NCBI RefSeq assembly: GCF_013410565.1
Contig: NZ_JACCFO010000001.1
Span: forward strand, 2,976,001 to 3,040,000
Reading direction: 5' to 3'
Source: Streptomonospora nanhaiensis
Lineage (GTDB): Bacteria; Actinomycetota; Actinomycetes; Streptosporangiales; Streptosporangiaceae
DNA: 64,000 nucleotides
A program made the translations under genes and the position numbers. Below are positions 50,669 through 59,081 of this stretch, one piece after another. Within the stretch, counting starts at the first letter, position 1. Each line of letters opens with the position of its first letter. The notes under the pieces were generated by a model. That model was not told the DNA's origin. It saw nothing but the letters and a program-made list of their open reading frames with translations, and searched no databases.

Positions 50669-50683
50669 GGGCGGTCGGGACCC

Positions 50684-50723
50684 CGCCGGCGGGCGGTCCG
50701 CACGAGCGGGCCGCCCGCCGGCG
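50684..50723 (+). terminator. korAB terminator
   Basis: A 13-bp perfect stem (50684-50696/50711-50723, CGCCGGCGGGCGG type), extended by three inner pairs, starts 16 nt after the korB stop. Confidence 0.8.
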
Positions 50724-50910
50724 TGCCGGCGCGGGCGCCGGCGGCCACCGCGGTGCGAATGTTTTTCATGTTTCCGCTGAGGCGCGACCAGCGATTCCGC
50801 GGGTGTGCGCGGATTGCGTCTGGCCTCCCGGCGCCTTCGCACCCTAGGTTTGGTGGTGCGCCACGTCACAGCGGCGGGGCGGGCAGCCAACGACGGCGGC
50901 GGGAGGCGGC

Positions 50911-52449
50911 ATGGGAGCGGTCGGCGACTCGGCACTGACCACGGCGAGCACGGTCGACGGCGTGCTGCGCCGCACGGCGGCGCGCGCACCGGGCAAACAC
51001 GCGCTGCGCTTCGGCGACCGGGACTGGACCTTCGCCGAACTGGACCGCGGCGCCACGCGGGTGGCCGCCTGGCTGCTGGGCCTGGGCCTGACCCGCGGCG
51101 ACCGGGTGGCGTGCTTCGGGCACAACTCCGACGCCTACCTGCTGGCGTTCCTGGGCTGCGCCCGCGCCGGGCTGGTGCACGTGCCCGTCAACCAGAGCCT
51201 GCGCGGCGCGGAGCTGAGCTACCTGCTGGCGCAGTCGGGCAGCATCGTGGTGCTGACCGACCCCAAGCTGGCCGGGCGTGTCGAGGAGATCCGCTCGGAG
51301 ATCCCCGCGCGCGACGTGCTGGCGCTGCGCGGCGCCGAGGAGTCGGTCCTGGAGGTCGCGCGCGACCCCGACGCCCCCGAGGAGCTGATCACCGACGTCG
51401 CCGACACCGACCTGGTGCAACTCCTCTACACCTCGGGCACCACGTCCAAGCCCAAGGGCGCGATGATGACCCACCGCGCGCTGGTGCACGAGTACGCCAG
51501 CTGCCTGCACGCGCTCGACATCGGTCCGGGCGACCGCATGCTGCACGCGCTGCCGCTGTACCACTCGGCGCAGATGCACGTGTTCCTCATGCCGGCGCTG
51601 GCGGCGGGCGCCTACAGCGAGATCGTGGAGGCGCCGGAGCCCGGCGACATGCTGCGGCGGATCGAGGCCGACGGCATCACGTCGTTCTTCGCGGCCCCCA
51701 CGGTGTGGGCGGCCATGGCCAACCACGCCGACTTCGCCACGCGCGACCTGTCGGGGCTGCGCCGGGCCTACTACGGGGCCGCCATCATGCCGGTGCCCGT
51801 GCTGGAGCGGATACGGGCGCGGCACCCGGGGATCGGCTTCTACAACTGCTTCGGGCAGAGCGAGATCGGCCCGCTGGCCACGGTGCTGCGGCCCGAGGAG
51901 CACGTCGAGGGGCGCATGGAGTCCTGCGGGCGGCCGGTGCTGTTCGTGGAGGCGCGGGTGGTCGACGACCAGGGCGCCGAGGTCGGGCCGGGCGAGCGCG
52001 GCGAGGTGGTCTACCGGTCGCCGCAGCTGTGCGAGGGGTACTGGGACAAGCCCGAGGAGACCAAGGAGGCGTTCCGCGACGGCTGGTTCCGCTCGGGCGA
52101 CATCGCGCGGCGCGACGCCGAGGGCTACTTCACGATCGTGGACCGGGTGAAGGACGTCATCAACACGGGCGGGGTGCTGGTGGCGCCCCGGGAGGTCGAG
52201 GACGTCGTCTACCAGCACCCGGCGGTGGCCGAGGCGGCGGTGATCGCCGTCCCCGACGAGCGGTGGGGCGAGGCGGTCACGGCCGTGGTGGTGCTCAAGG
52301 AGCCGGTGGCCGAGGAGGAGCTGATCGAGTTCGTCCGCGCCCGGCTGGCCGGTTTCAAGACCCCCAAGCGGGTGCACGTCGTCGACGACCTGCCGAAGAA
52401 CGCGAGCGGCAAACTCCTCAAGCGCGTTCTCCGCGAGCGGTTCCGCTGA
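50911..52449 (+). CDS. Acyl-CoA synthetase (AMP-forming), long-chain fatty-acid CoA ligase type
   Basis: An ANL-superfamily enzyme of 512 residues predicted to activate a fatty or aromatic acid via an acyl-adenylate. The P-loop YTSGTTSKPKG is at 173-183, then PLYHSAQMHVFLMPAL, FYNCFGQSEIGPLATVL (A5), GWFRSGDIARRDAEGYF (A7), DRVKDVINTGG (A8) and the catalytic Lys501 in KNASGKLLKR (A10). The start ATG 50911 has GGGAGG 4 nt upstream. It is monocistronic. The final codons TTC CGC TGA are the first bases of a 100-bp tandem repeat array, so the 3' end may itself have been duplicated. Substrate cannot be read from the sequence. Confidence 0.92.
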   Translation: MGAVGDSALTTASTVDGVLRRTAARAPGKHALRFGDRDWTFAELDRGATRVAAWLLGLGLTRGDRVACFGHNSDAYLLAFLGCARAGLVHVPVNQSLRGAELSYLLAQSGSIVVLTDPKLAGRVEEIRSEIPARDVLALRGAEESVLEVARDPDAPEELITDVADTDLVQLLYTSGTTSKPKGAMMTHRALVHEYASCLHALDIGPGDRMLHALPLYHSAQMHVFLMPALAAGAYSEIVEAPEPGDMLRRIEADGITSFFAAPTVWAAMANHADFATRDLSGLRRAYYGAAIMPVPVLERIRARHPGIGFYNCFGQSEIGPLATVLRPEEHVEGRMESCGRPVLFVEARVVDDQGAEVGPGERGEVVYRSPQLCEGYWDKPEETKEAFRDGWFRSGDIARRDAEGYFTIVDRVKDVINTGGVLVAPREVEDVVYQHPAVAEAAVIAVPDERWGEAVTAVVVLKEPVAEEELIEFVRARLAGFKTPKRVHVVDDLPKNASGKLLKRVLRERFR

Positions 52450-52791
52450 GCGCGCGGAGTGGGCGGTGCCGACGGCGCAGCCGACCCGCACCGCCCGCGC
52501 AGCAAGCGAGGCGGCACCGCGAGCCAGACGACACCGGCGGTTCCGCTGAGCGCGCGGAGTGGGCGGTGCCGACGGCGCAGCCGACCCGCACCGCCCGCGC
52601 AGCAAGCGAGGCGGCACCGCGAGCCAGACGACACCGGCGGTTCCGCTGAGCGCGCGGAGTGGGCGGTGCCGACGGCGCAGCCGACCCGCACCGCCCGCGC
52701 AGCAAGCGAGGCGGCACCGCGAGCCACACCACACCGGCGGTTCCGCTGAGCGCGCGGAGTGGGCGGTGCCGACAGCGCAGCCGACCCGCAC
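52441..52791 (+). repeat. 100-bp tandem repeat array, 3.5 copies, each with a hairpin
   Basis: Units start at 52441, 52541, 52641 and 52741. Copies 1 and 2 are identical, copy 3 differs at two bases near its end, and copy 4 stops after ~51 bp with one change. The first unit begins inside the acyl-CoA synthetase gene and includes its stop codon. Each full unit has the inverted repeat GGGCGGTGC/GCACCGCCC (in copy 1 about 52460-52468 and 52488-52496), so the array supplies three consecutive terminator-like hairpins. The rest of the 52450-52871 gap has one more hairpin (52802-52826). Confidence 0.95.
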
Positions 52792-52871
52792 ACTCCAGGT
52801 TGTGAGCGACGCGAAACCGTCGCTTACCGGCAATTCCCGCCAACACCGCCACCACGACATAGCCTGCGGGT

Positions 52872-53534
52872 ATGCGTATTGTCATCGCCGGAGGACACGG
52901 CAAGATCGCGCTGCGGCTCGAACGCCTGCTGGCCGCGCGCAACGACACACCCGTCGGGCTGATCCGCAACCCCGACCACGCGGCCGACGTCGAGGCGGCC
53001 GGGGCCGAGCCCGTGGTGATCGACCTGGAGAACACCACGGTCACCCAGCTCACCGAGAAGGTCATGGGCGCCGACGCCGTGGTGTTCGCCGCGGGCGCGG
53101 GCCCCGGCAGCGGGGCGGCCCGCAAGGCGACCGTCGACCGCGACGCCGCTCGCCTGCTGGCCGACGCCGCCTCCCTGGCGGGGGTGCGCCGCTACATCAT
53201 GGTCTCGGCGATCGGCGTGGACGACGGCCCCGCGCCCGGCTCCGACCCGGTGTGGGCGGCCTACGTCGAGGCCAAGCGCGCCGCCGACGACGACCTCCGC
53301 CAGCGCAGCCTGGAGACCGACTGGACCATCCTGCGCCCCGGACGCCTGACCGATGACGCGGGAACCGGAAAGGTGTGGCTCGCGCCCAAGGTAGAGCGGG
53401 GCGAGGTCGCACGGGAGGACGTCGCCGCGGTCATCGTCGCGCTGCTCGACGAGCCTGCCACCATCGGCCAGGTTCTGGAGCTGGTCGGCGGGACCACCCC
53501 GATTGCCGAGGCGGTGCGGGCCGTCGGAGCGTAG
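52872..53534 (+). CDS. NAD(P)-binding atypical short-chain dehydrogenase (NAD(P)H-binding family)
   Basis: 220 residues with a Rossmann fold. MRIVIAGGHGKIALRLERLL gives the dinucleotide loop GGHGKIA; VVFAAGAGPGSGAARK precedes the region of the lost catalytic Tyr, and YIMVSAIGVDDG and WTILRPGRLTDDAG are typical of YwnB/YhfK-like atypical SDRs. These often act as flavin or quinone reductases or redox sensors. There is no clear ribosome site before ATG 52872, and a TAGCCT -10-like box lies about 10 nt upstream, so the transcript may be leaderless. Stands alone after the repeat array. Confidence 0.88.
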   Translation: MRIVIAGGHGKIALRLERLLAARNDTPVGLIRNPDHAADVEAAGAEPVVIDLENTTVTQLTEKVMGADAVVFAAGAGPGSGAARKATVDRDAARLLADAASLAGVRRYIMVSAIGVDDGPAPGSDPVWAAYVEAKRAADDDLRQRSLETDWTILRPGRLTDDAGTGKVWLAPKVERGEVAREDVAAVIVALLDEPATIGQVLELVGGTTPIAEAVRAVGA

Positions 53535-53688
53535 TAGCCGTTCACGGGGTCTTCTGGCTTGAAGTCCCCATACAGGGCATCATGGGTGCGAACGGCCCGG
53601 CGGGCCAACTCCTCGACGGACGTGGATGGTGGGGCAACGCTCAACGGGCAGGCGAGCGCCGCAGAGAGCAGATAGGTACGGTTGACAA

Positions 53689-54243
53689 ATGAGCGTCACG
53701 CAGGTCGTGAGGGACAGCACCGTCGTCGAGCACGCGAAGGTCGCCGCGCAGCAGAAGCGGAAGATGTTCATCGTGCAGTTGGACGTCAACGCCTATGACG
53801 AGGCGTCAAGCAAGGTCCGGCCCGGCCTGACCCGCATCCTGGAGGGCATCGAGGACGCCGGCTGGCGGCTGGACCAGACCGCGCCCAGCACCGGCGCCGA
53901 GGGCGAGGCCGCGCGGCTGTTCATCTTCCGCCCCGACCCCGAGGCGGCCGAGGGCTCCTCGTCCGGCTCGGGCCAGGAGAGCAAGGACCGGTCCGCGCAG
54001 CAGCAGGCGTCGGCGCAGCCGACCAACACCGGCGGCCAGCCCCAGCAGGACCCCTACGCCGGCTACCAGTACCAGACCGGCCAGCAGTACAGTCAGGGCT
54101 ACCAGCAACAGCAGCAGTACCCGGGCTACGGCCAGCAGCAACAGCAGTACCCCGGTTACGGTCAACAGCAGCAGCCCGGTTACGGTCAGCAGCAGCCGGG
54201 CTATGGGCAGCAGTACCCCGGCTACGGCCAGCAGGGCTGGTAA
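53689..54243 (+). CDS. Hypothetical protein with prion-like Tyr/Gly/Gln C-terminal tail
   Basis: 184 residues. Residues 1 to about 80 look folded: MSVTQVVRDSTVVEHAKVAA, then FIVQLDVNAYDEASSKVRPG and a helix LTRILEGIEDAGWRL. Residues about 85-105 are a Ser/Glu/Lys linker. The rest (about 105-184) is low-complexity Gln, Tyr, Gly and Pro with repeated YPGYGQQ units, the composition of phase-separating or aggregation-prone domains. No signal peptide or membrane helix, so cytoplasmic. The start lacks a strong ribosome site. A 20-bp terminator follows. I do not recognise the N-terminal domain; function unknown. Confidence 0.8.
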   Translation: MSVTQVVRDSTVVEHAKVAAQQKRKMFIVQLDVNAYDEASSKVRPGLTRILEGIEDAGWRLDQTAPSTGAEGEAARLFIFRPDPEAAEGSSSGSGQESKDRSAQQQASAQPTNTGGQPQQDPYAGYQYQTGQQYSQGYQQQQQYPGYGQQQQQYPGYGQQQQPGYGQQQPGYGQQYPGYGQQGW

Positions 54244-54316
54244 TCTGCCCCGTTTCCCCGCGCCCGGCTGAGGCCGCGCGGCGGGGACGCTGAGAGCCCG
54301 ACCCGGCCCAACACGA

Positions 54317-54360
54317 CACGGCAGCGGCCCGCGCGCATTCGCGCGCGGGCCGCTGCCGTG
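54317..54360 (+). terminator. Very strong terminator after the prion-like gene
   Basis: A 20-bp perfect stem with an ATTC tetraloop (54317-54336/54341-54360), 74 nt after the stop. The remaining 54361-54491 holds nothing I can support. Confidence 0.9.
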
Positions 54361-54491
54361 TGCGCGCTCCGTGACGGCCGCGCGGGGCGCCGGGGCCCGG
54401 CCGAGGGCTCCCCAGGGGGCGCACCCTCTGCCCCGATCTGCGTAGAAGCGCCGCATCTCCGCAGCTCAGCGCCAAAACAAACTCCCGCCTT

Positions 54492-54520
54492 TTGCCCGTA
54501 ATAACGTGACGCGCTGTAGT
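54492..54520 (+). promoter_or_regulatory. Promoter of the small secreted-protein gene
   Basis: TTGCCC (54492-54497), 17 nt, TGTAGT (54515-54520), in a locally AT-rich segment. The start would be near 54,527, giving a leader of about 70 nt. Confidence 0.55.
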
Positions 54521-54597
54521 GACTACGTTAGGTTACTTGGCGCGGGCGGTTTTCCGCCCCGGCCAAGCTTGCCGAGCTTTCTCCGAGAGGATCGACT

Positions 54598-54816
54598 ATG
54601 AAGCGCATCGCCACGGTCTCCGGTCTCATCGCCGCCACCGCCCTCGCCCTGGGTGCCATGACCGGCACCGCCGCCGCCGACAACAACGCCGAGGTGCAGA
54701 ACATCACCATTCCCGTCTGCCTCGACCTCGGCGCCCTGCAGGGCAGCGGCGTGTACGGCGGCGACGGCTGCAACGTCGTGGACGTCCACTCCGAGAAGGG
54801 CGTCGGCGTCTCCTGA
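54598..54816 (+). CDS. Small secreted two-cysteine protein
   Basis: 72 residues: signal peptide 1-27 (MKRIATVSGLIAATALALGA through TAAA), then a 45-residue mature peptide with NAEVQNITIPVCLDLGAL, Cys41 and Cys58, ending HSEKGVGVS. The (V)QNITIPVC segment resembles the NLQVVPIQLC of the chaplin-like array at 40-41 kb, and cysteine spacing (16 between) is closer to classical chaplins. ATG with GAGAGG 8 nt upstream; own promoter and terminator. Function unknown; surface or exported peptide is the likely class. Confidence 0.75.
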   Translation: MKRIATVSGLIAATALALGAMTGTAAADNNAEVQNITIPVCLDLGALQGSGVYGGDGCNVVDVHSEKGVGVS

Positions 54817-54830
54817 CCCGTCGCACCTCA

Positions 54831-54864
54831 GACAGGCCCGAGCGGGCGCCCGCTCGGGCCTGTC
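54831..54864 (+). terminator. Palindromic terminator after the small secreted-protein gene
   Basis: A perfect 34-bp palindrome (arms 54831-54847/54848-54864, GACAGGCCCGAGCGGGC type); in RNA the central GGCGCC would form the loop. It starts 15 nt after the stop. Confidence 0.88.
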
Positions 54865-54931
54865 GCCGTACTTGGGGCGCCGCACCGCCCGGCCTCCGGC
54901 GCGCCGGGACCCGCGGCCGAGAGTGCGCCGG

Positions 54932-55306
54932 CTACTCGGGGAGGTGGCAGACGGCCTCGATGCTGACGCCGTCGGGGTCGCGGACGAAGGCGGCGTAGTA
55001 GGCCGGGTGGTACTCCGACCACACGCGCGGGGCGTGCAGGACCTCGGCGCCGGCCGCCGCGGCCGCCGCGTGGAAGGCGTCGACGGCCGCGCGGTCGGGG
55101 GCGCTGAACGCCAGGTGGACCTCCCGCACCTCACCGCCGCCGACGGCCGGGACCAGCCAGAGGACGGGCCGGTCGGCGCCGAAGGCCACCACCGCGCCGT
55201 CGCCGAGTTCCACCAGCCGGTGGCCGCCAAGCGGGCGCAGGACGGAGTCATAGAAGGCGGCGCTGACGGCCACGTCCGCGACCTGGAGGGACAGGTGGTC
55301 GATCAT
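54932..55306 (-). CDS. VOC-superfamily (glyoxalase-like) protein
   Basis: 124 residues with two beta-alpha-beta-beta-beta modules: MIDHLSLQVADVAVSAAFYD and LRPLGGHRLVE in the first, REVHLAFSAPDRAAVDAFHA and AAFVRDPDGVSIEAVCH in the second. His4, His of VHLAF and Glu of SIEAV would be metal ligands. Members include glyoxalase I, fosfomycin-resistance thiol transferases and dioxygenases; none can be chosen here. ATG 55304-55306 is preferred over an upstream in-frame start that overlaps the divergent gene. Confidence 0.87.
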   Translation of the reverse strand: MIDHLSLQVADVAVSAAFYDSVLRPLGGHRLVELGDGAVVAFGADRPVLWLVPAVGGGEVREVHLAFSAPDRAAVDAFHAAAAAAGAEVLHAPRVWSEYHPAYYAAFVRDPDGVSIEAVCHLPE

Positions 55307-55398
55307 GGGAGCGAGTGTGGCACCCGCCACCGACAAACCCGGCGCCGCGCCGCACTGACTGACAGAGGGTGTCAGCCACCCGGGGAAGAATCGGCGCC

Positions 55399-55929
55399 AT
55401 GTACGAATCACCCGCCGAACTCGCCGAACTCCAGGGGCTGCTGGACACATCGCTGCGCGGCTCGACCGCGCACCTGCGCTCCATCGTCGCCCCTGAGAAC
55501 ACCGCGCCCAACACGCTCAACGCCGAGCAGCTCGCCCGCGCCCTCACCGGCATGTGCACGCTGGCGATCTCCACGGTCACGGCCAAGGGCGAGCCGCGGA
55601 TCAGCGGAGTCGACGGCCACTTCCTGCACGGCCGCTGGATCGTCGGCACCGACCGCGGCGCGGCCAAGGCCCGCCACCTGGCGGCCCGGCCCGCCGTCAG
55701 CGTGGCGCACCTGCGCGGCGAGGCCCTGGGCGTGTTCACCCACGGCCGCGCGGTGCCCATCGCGCCGCCGGACGCCGACGACCCGCAGTGGCCCGAGGTC
55801 CTGGACCACCTCACCCGCCACTACGGCAGCAACCCCGTGACCTGGGGAGACATCGTCTACTACCGCATCGAGCCGCACTGGATGGTGGCCTACTGCGCCG
55901 ACCCCAAGCAGGTCCTGCCCGACACCTAG
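55399..55929 (+). CDS. Pyridoxamine 5'-phosphate oxidase-like (FMN/F420 split-barrel) protein
   Basis: 176 residues. The split beta-barrel is visible as MCTLAISTVTAKGEPRISGV, HFLHGRWIVGTDRGAAKARH and ARPAVSVAHLRGEALGVFTH, the core layout of PNPOx-like and actinobacterial F420-dependent FDOR proteins. YRIEPHWMVAY is the usual last strand. Cofactor cannot be settled by eye; F420 is common in this group. The start is ATG 55399. Divergent from the VOC gene across 92 bp, so they may share control. Confidence 0.82.
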   Translation: MYESPAELAELQGLLDTSLRGSTAHLRSIVAPENTAPNTLNAEQLARALTGMCTLAISTVTAKGEPRISGVDGHFLHGRWIVGTDRGAAKARHLAARPAVSVAHLRGEALGVFTHGRAVPIAPPDADDPQWPEVLDHLTRHYGSNPVTWGDIVYYRIEPHWMVAYCADPKQVLPDT

Positions 55930-56112
55930 CCCTATCCGTCGGGGCCGCGGCCGCGGACCGGACCCGGGGGTGGAGCGGGCTACACCCCCGGGGTGGCGCC
56001 CGCCGGTGCGCGGAGACGGGTGGCGGCTCCGCTGATCTGCGGCTTTCGCGCAAATAGCGTCTTCTCTTGAACGGACCAACCCCCGGTCCCCCGGTTCAGA
56101 GGAGACGGCGCC

Positions 56113-58062
56113 GTGTCGCCACGCATCCGATCCGCATTCGCCTTCTGCACGGCGGCGGCCCTCGCCGCCGGGCTGGCCGTGCTTCCCGCCGGCGCGGCGG
56201 CGGCCGACGACTCCCCCGGCGCCGAGGCGCACGAGGCCGCCGCGCCCACGGCCGAGAACGTGCGCCGCTTCCTCGACGAACGGGTCCCCGAGCTCCTCCG
56301 GGAGCACCAGGTCCCCGGCGCGGCGGTCGCGGTGGTGGCCGACGGCGAGCAGGTGCACGCCGGCGGGTACGGCGAGGCCGACGTCGCCGAGGGCACGCCG
56401 GTCGACCCCGAGGCCACCTCGTTCCCCATGGCCTCGGTGAGCAAGTCCTTCACCGCGACCGCCGTGCTCCAGCTCGTGGACGAGGGCAGGCTCGACCTCG
56501 ACGCCGACGTCAACACCTATCTGCCCGAGGACGCCCGGCTGCCCGACACCTACCCCGGGAAGCCCGTCACCCTGCACCACCTGCTCACCCACACGGCCGG
56601 GTTCGAGGACAGCGTGGAGGGCATGGCCGCGCCGTCGGCCGAGGGCCTGCTGCCGCTGGCCGAGTACGCCGCCCGGTACCAGCCCGCCCGGGTGTACCCG
56701 CCCGGCCGGTTCATCGCCTACTCCAACTACGGCACCACCCTCGCCGGCCTGGTCGTGCAGGAGGTGTCGGGCACGCCCTTCAACGACTACCTGGACCGGC
56801 ACGTCTTCGGGCCGCTGGGCATGGCCCGCAGCGGGTTCGCCGACCCCGACGAGGCCGGGCGGCGGTTCACCCTGCCGACGCTCTACGCGGACTCTCCGGA
56901 GACCACCGCCGCCCCCATGTACGTCAACCAGGGGCCGGCGGGCGAGGGCTGGGCCACGGCGGCCGACATGTCGAGGTTCATGCTCGCCCTGCTCAACGGC
57001 GGTGAACTGGACGGCGAGCGGGTCCTCTCCCCGGAGTCCGCCGAGGCGATGCTGGCCCACCAGGCCGACCTGCACCCGGAGCTGACCGGCGCGGGCTACG
57101 GCACCTGGGACCGGTTCTGGAACGGTCCCCGCGTGGTGGGCCACAGCGGCGACCTCGACGGCGCCCACAGCGAGTACGCGCTGGTGCCCGAACTGGACCT
57201 GGGCGTCTACGTGGTCGTCAACGGCGACGGTGTGGCGGAGAACCCGCTGAAGGACGCCCGCGCCCGGATCGTCGACGCGGTCCTGACCGAGTTCGCGGGC
57301 ACCACCGGCGCCCCGGTCGTGGAGCCCGCCGCCGACGTGGACCTGGACCGCTACGCGGGCACCTACACCACCACCCGCACCAGCCGGAGCGAGCCCAGCG
57401 CCGCCATGGTGGTCATGGACCAGATGTCGGTGGCGGTCACCGGCGACGGCCGCCTGCGCACCACCAACGCGATCTTCGGCGAGCAGTACTGGACGCCCGT
57501 CGGGGACGGCGTCTTCCGGTCGGAGCAGGGCGAGCGGCTGGCGTTCGCCGAGCACGGCGGCGAGGTCGCCGGTCTGGGCCTGGACTCCATCCCCTCACAG
57601 GACTACGAGCGCCGCGCCTGGTACGAGGCGCCCACGCCGCACTTCGCCGCCGCCGGGATCGCCCTGGTGGTCATGCTGACCGCCCTGGCCTGGCCCCTGA
57701 CGGCCCTGGTCCGCCGGCTGCGCGGCCGCACCCGCCCCACCCCGGCCGCTGCCCGCGCGGCCACCCTCGCCGCCGGCCTCGCCGTCCTGGTGGTGTTCGG
57801 GTTCGCCGGCTACCTGGTCTACCTGCTGAGCAGCGGCTACGCCTTCACGTGGGCGATGTTCACCGGCTCGCCGATGCTCACGGTGCCGATGGCGGTGGCC
57901 GCCGTCATCGCGGTCCCGGTCCTGGTCGGGGTGGCCGCCGCGTGGATCCGCGGCTGGTGGACCCTGGCCGGCCGCGTCCACTTCACCCTGGTCGCCGCGG
58001 CCCTCACCGTGGTCGTCAACGTCGCGGGGGCCTACGGCCTGCTCTGGACCCCGCCGGTGTAG
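56113..58062 (+). CDS. Membrane-anchored class C serine hydrolase (beta-lactamase/DD-peptidase family)
   Basis: 649 residues. A signal peptide (about 1-31) leads to an extracytoplasmic class C penicillin-binding fold: Ser108-x-x-Lys111 in MASVSKSF, Tyr203-Ser-Asn205 in AYSNYG and His344-Ser-Gly346 in place of KTG. A domain of unknown function (about 395-505) follows, then four membrane helices (about 515-640). This matches the serine hydrolases annotated as beta-lactamase-related or Pab87/EstB-like rather than true resistance enzymes; the substrate may be a peptide or ester. GTG 56113 with GAGGAG 9 nt upstream. Monocistronic, with a terminator. Confidence 0.87.
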   Translation: MSPRIRSAFAFCTAAALAAGLAVLPAGAAAADDSPGAEAHEAAAPTAENVRRFLDERVPELLREHQVPGAAVAVVADGEQVHAGGYGEADVAEGTPVDPEATSFPMASVSKSFTATAVLQLVDEGRLDLDADVNTYLPEDARLPDTYPGKPVTLHHLLTHTAGFEDSVEGMAAPSAEGLLPLAEYAARYQPARVYPPGRFIAYSNYGTTLAGLVVQEVSGTPFNDYLDRHVFGPLGMARSGFADPDEAGRRFTLPTLYADSPETTAAPMYVNQGPAGEGWATAADMSRFMLALLNGGELDGERVLSPESAEAMLAHQADLHPELTGAGYGTWDRFWNGPRVVGHSGDLDGAHSEYALVPELDLGVYVVVNGDGVAENPLKDARARIVDAVLTEFAGTTGAPVVEPAADVDLDRYAGTYTTTRTSRSEPSAAMVVMDQMSVAVTGDGRLRTTNAIFGEQYWTPVGDGVFRSEQGERLAFAEHGGEVAGLGLDSIPSQDYERRAWYEAPTPHFAAAGIALVVMLTALAWPLTALVRRLRGRTRPTPAAARAATLAAGLAVLVVFGFAGYLVYLLSSGYAFTWAMFTGSPMLTVPMAVAAVIAVPVLVGVAAAWIRGWWTLAGRVHFTLVAAALTVVVNVAGAYGLLWTPPV

Positions 58063-58084
58063 GCACCGCCTCGGCCGACCGAAG

Positions 58085-58117
58085 GAGCGGGCGCCCGGAC
58101 ATCCGGGCCGCCCGCTC
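58085..58117 (+). terminator. Serine hydrolase gene terminator
   Basis: GAGCGGGCG/CGCCCGCTC (58085-58093/58109-58117) with inner CCCGG/CCGGG pairs, followed by TTT. Confidence 0.88.
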
Positions 58118-58212
58118 TTTCCACAGGTTCACCGGTTTCCGCCCGCGGTCGGACGCCGACGGGGAGTCCTGGACCGGACACCTCGGGGGAGGCCGGCGGC
58201 CGAGTGCTCGGG

Positions 58213-58878
58213 TCAGGCCGGGGTGCGGGCCACGCCCACGGGGCAGGTGGCTCCGGTGCCGCCCAGGCCGCAGTAGCCGTTGGGGTTCTTGGCGGCCGAC
58301 AGGTACTGCTGGTGGTAGTCCTCGGCGAAGTAGAACGGGCCGGCGGCGGTGATCTCGGTGGTGATCGGGCCGTAGCCGTCGCGGGTGAGCACCTGCTGGA
58401 AGGCGTCGCGCGAGGACTCGGCGGCGGCCTTCTGGGCGTCGGAGTGGTAGAGGATCGCCGACCGGTACTGGGTGCCGAGGTCGTTGCCCTGGCGCATGCC
58501 CTGGGTGGGGTCGTGGCTCTCCCAGAAGACCTTCAGCAGGTCGGCGTAGGAGATCACCCGGGGGTCGAACACCACGCGCACGGCCTCGGTGTGGCCGGTG
58601 CGGCCGGTGCAGACCTCCTCGTAGGTGGGGTTGGGGGTGTAGCCGCCCGCGTAGCCCACGGCGGTGGTGATCACGCCGTTGGCGGCGCCCAGCTCCCAGA
58701 ACCGGCGTTCGGCGCCCCAGAAGCAGCCCATGCCGAACTCGGCGATCTCGCTGCCCTCGGGGTAGGGCGGTGCCAGCGGGGTGCCCAGCACCTCGTGGCG
58801 CGGCGGCACGGGCATGGGGGTGTCGCGGCCGGGCAGTGCCTGCTCCGGAGTGACCATGGTCATCTGCTTGCCGAACAT
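58213..58878 (-). CDS. msrA: Peptide methionine (S)-S-oxide reductase
   Basis: Repairs oxidised methionine in proteins. 221 residues. The catalytic motif is [10 protein letters not shown] with Cys52, and [28 protein letters not shown] and [12 protein letters not shown] are all standard. Two C-terminal resolving cysteines, Cys203 and Cys212, lie in [15 protein letters not shown]. An N-terminal ~45-residue extension containing [20 protein letters not shown] is usual in actinobacteria. ATG 58876-58878 with GAAGG near. Thioredoxin would regenerate it. Single gene; no msrB adjacent. Confidence 0.96.
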   Translation of the reverse strand: MFGKQMTMVTPEQALPGRDTPMPVPPRHEVLGTPLAPPYPEGSEIAEFGMGCFWGAERRFWELGAANGVITTAVGYAGGYTPNPTYEEVCTGRTGHTEAVRVVFDPRVISYADLLKVFWESHDPTQGMRQGNDLGTQYRSAILYHSDAQKAAAESSRDAFQQVLTRDGYGPITTEITAAGPFYFAEDYHQQYLSAAKNPNGYCGLGGTGATCPVGVARTPA

Positions 58879-59081
58879 GCCTTCAGGCTACCCGGCCGGT
58901 CCAACGGGGACCGGGCCAGGGCGGCGCCCGCCCCGGCTGCTCACCCCGCTTCCCCCCGGCCCACGCCCCGGCCGTCGCCCCCGTTCCACCCCCCGTCCGG
59001 TCCGTCCCGGAACGGCCGCTTCCGGGCGGTGCCAGCTGATTCACATACTCATGGGATGAATTTTCGCCTACGCTAGCGCGC

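Noticed and set aside
52441-52791. CRISPR array
   Set aside because: The repeats are directly abutting 100-bp units without unique spacers, and no cas genes are present.
56113-58062. True class C beta-lactamase giving resistance
   Set aside because: The KTG box is HSG, and a large extra domain plus four membrane helices follow; this is the broad serine-hydrolase family, not AmpC.
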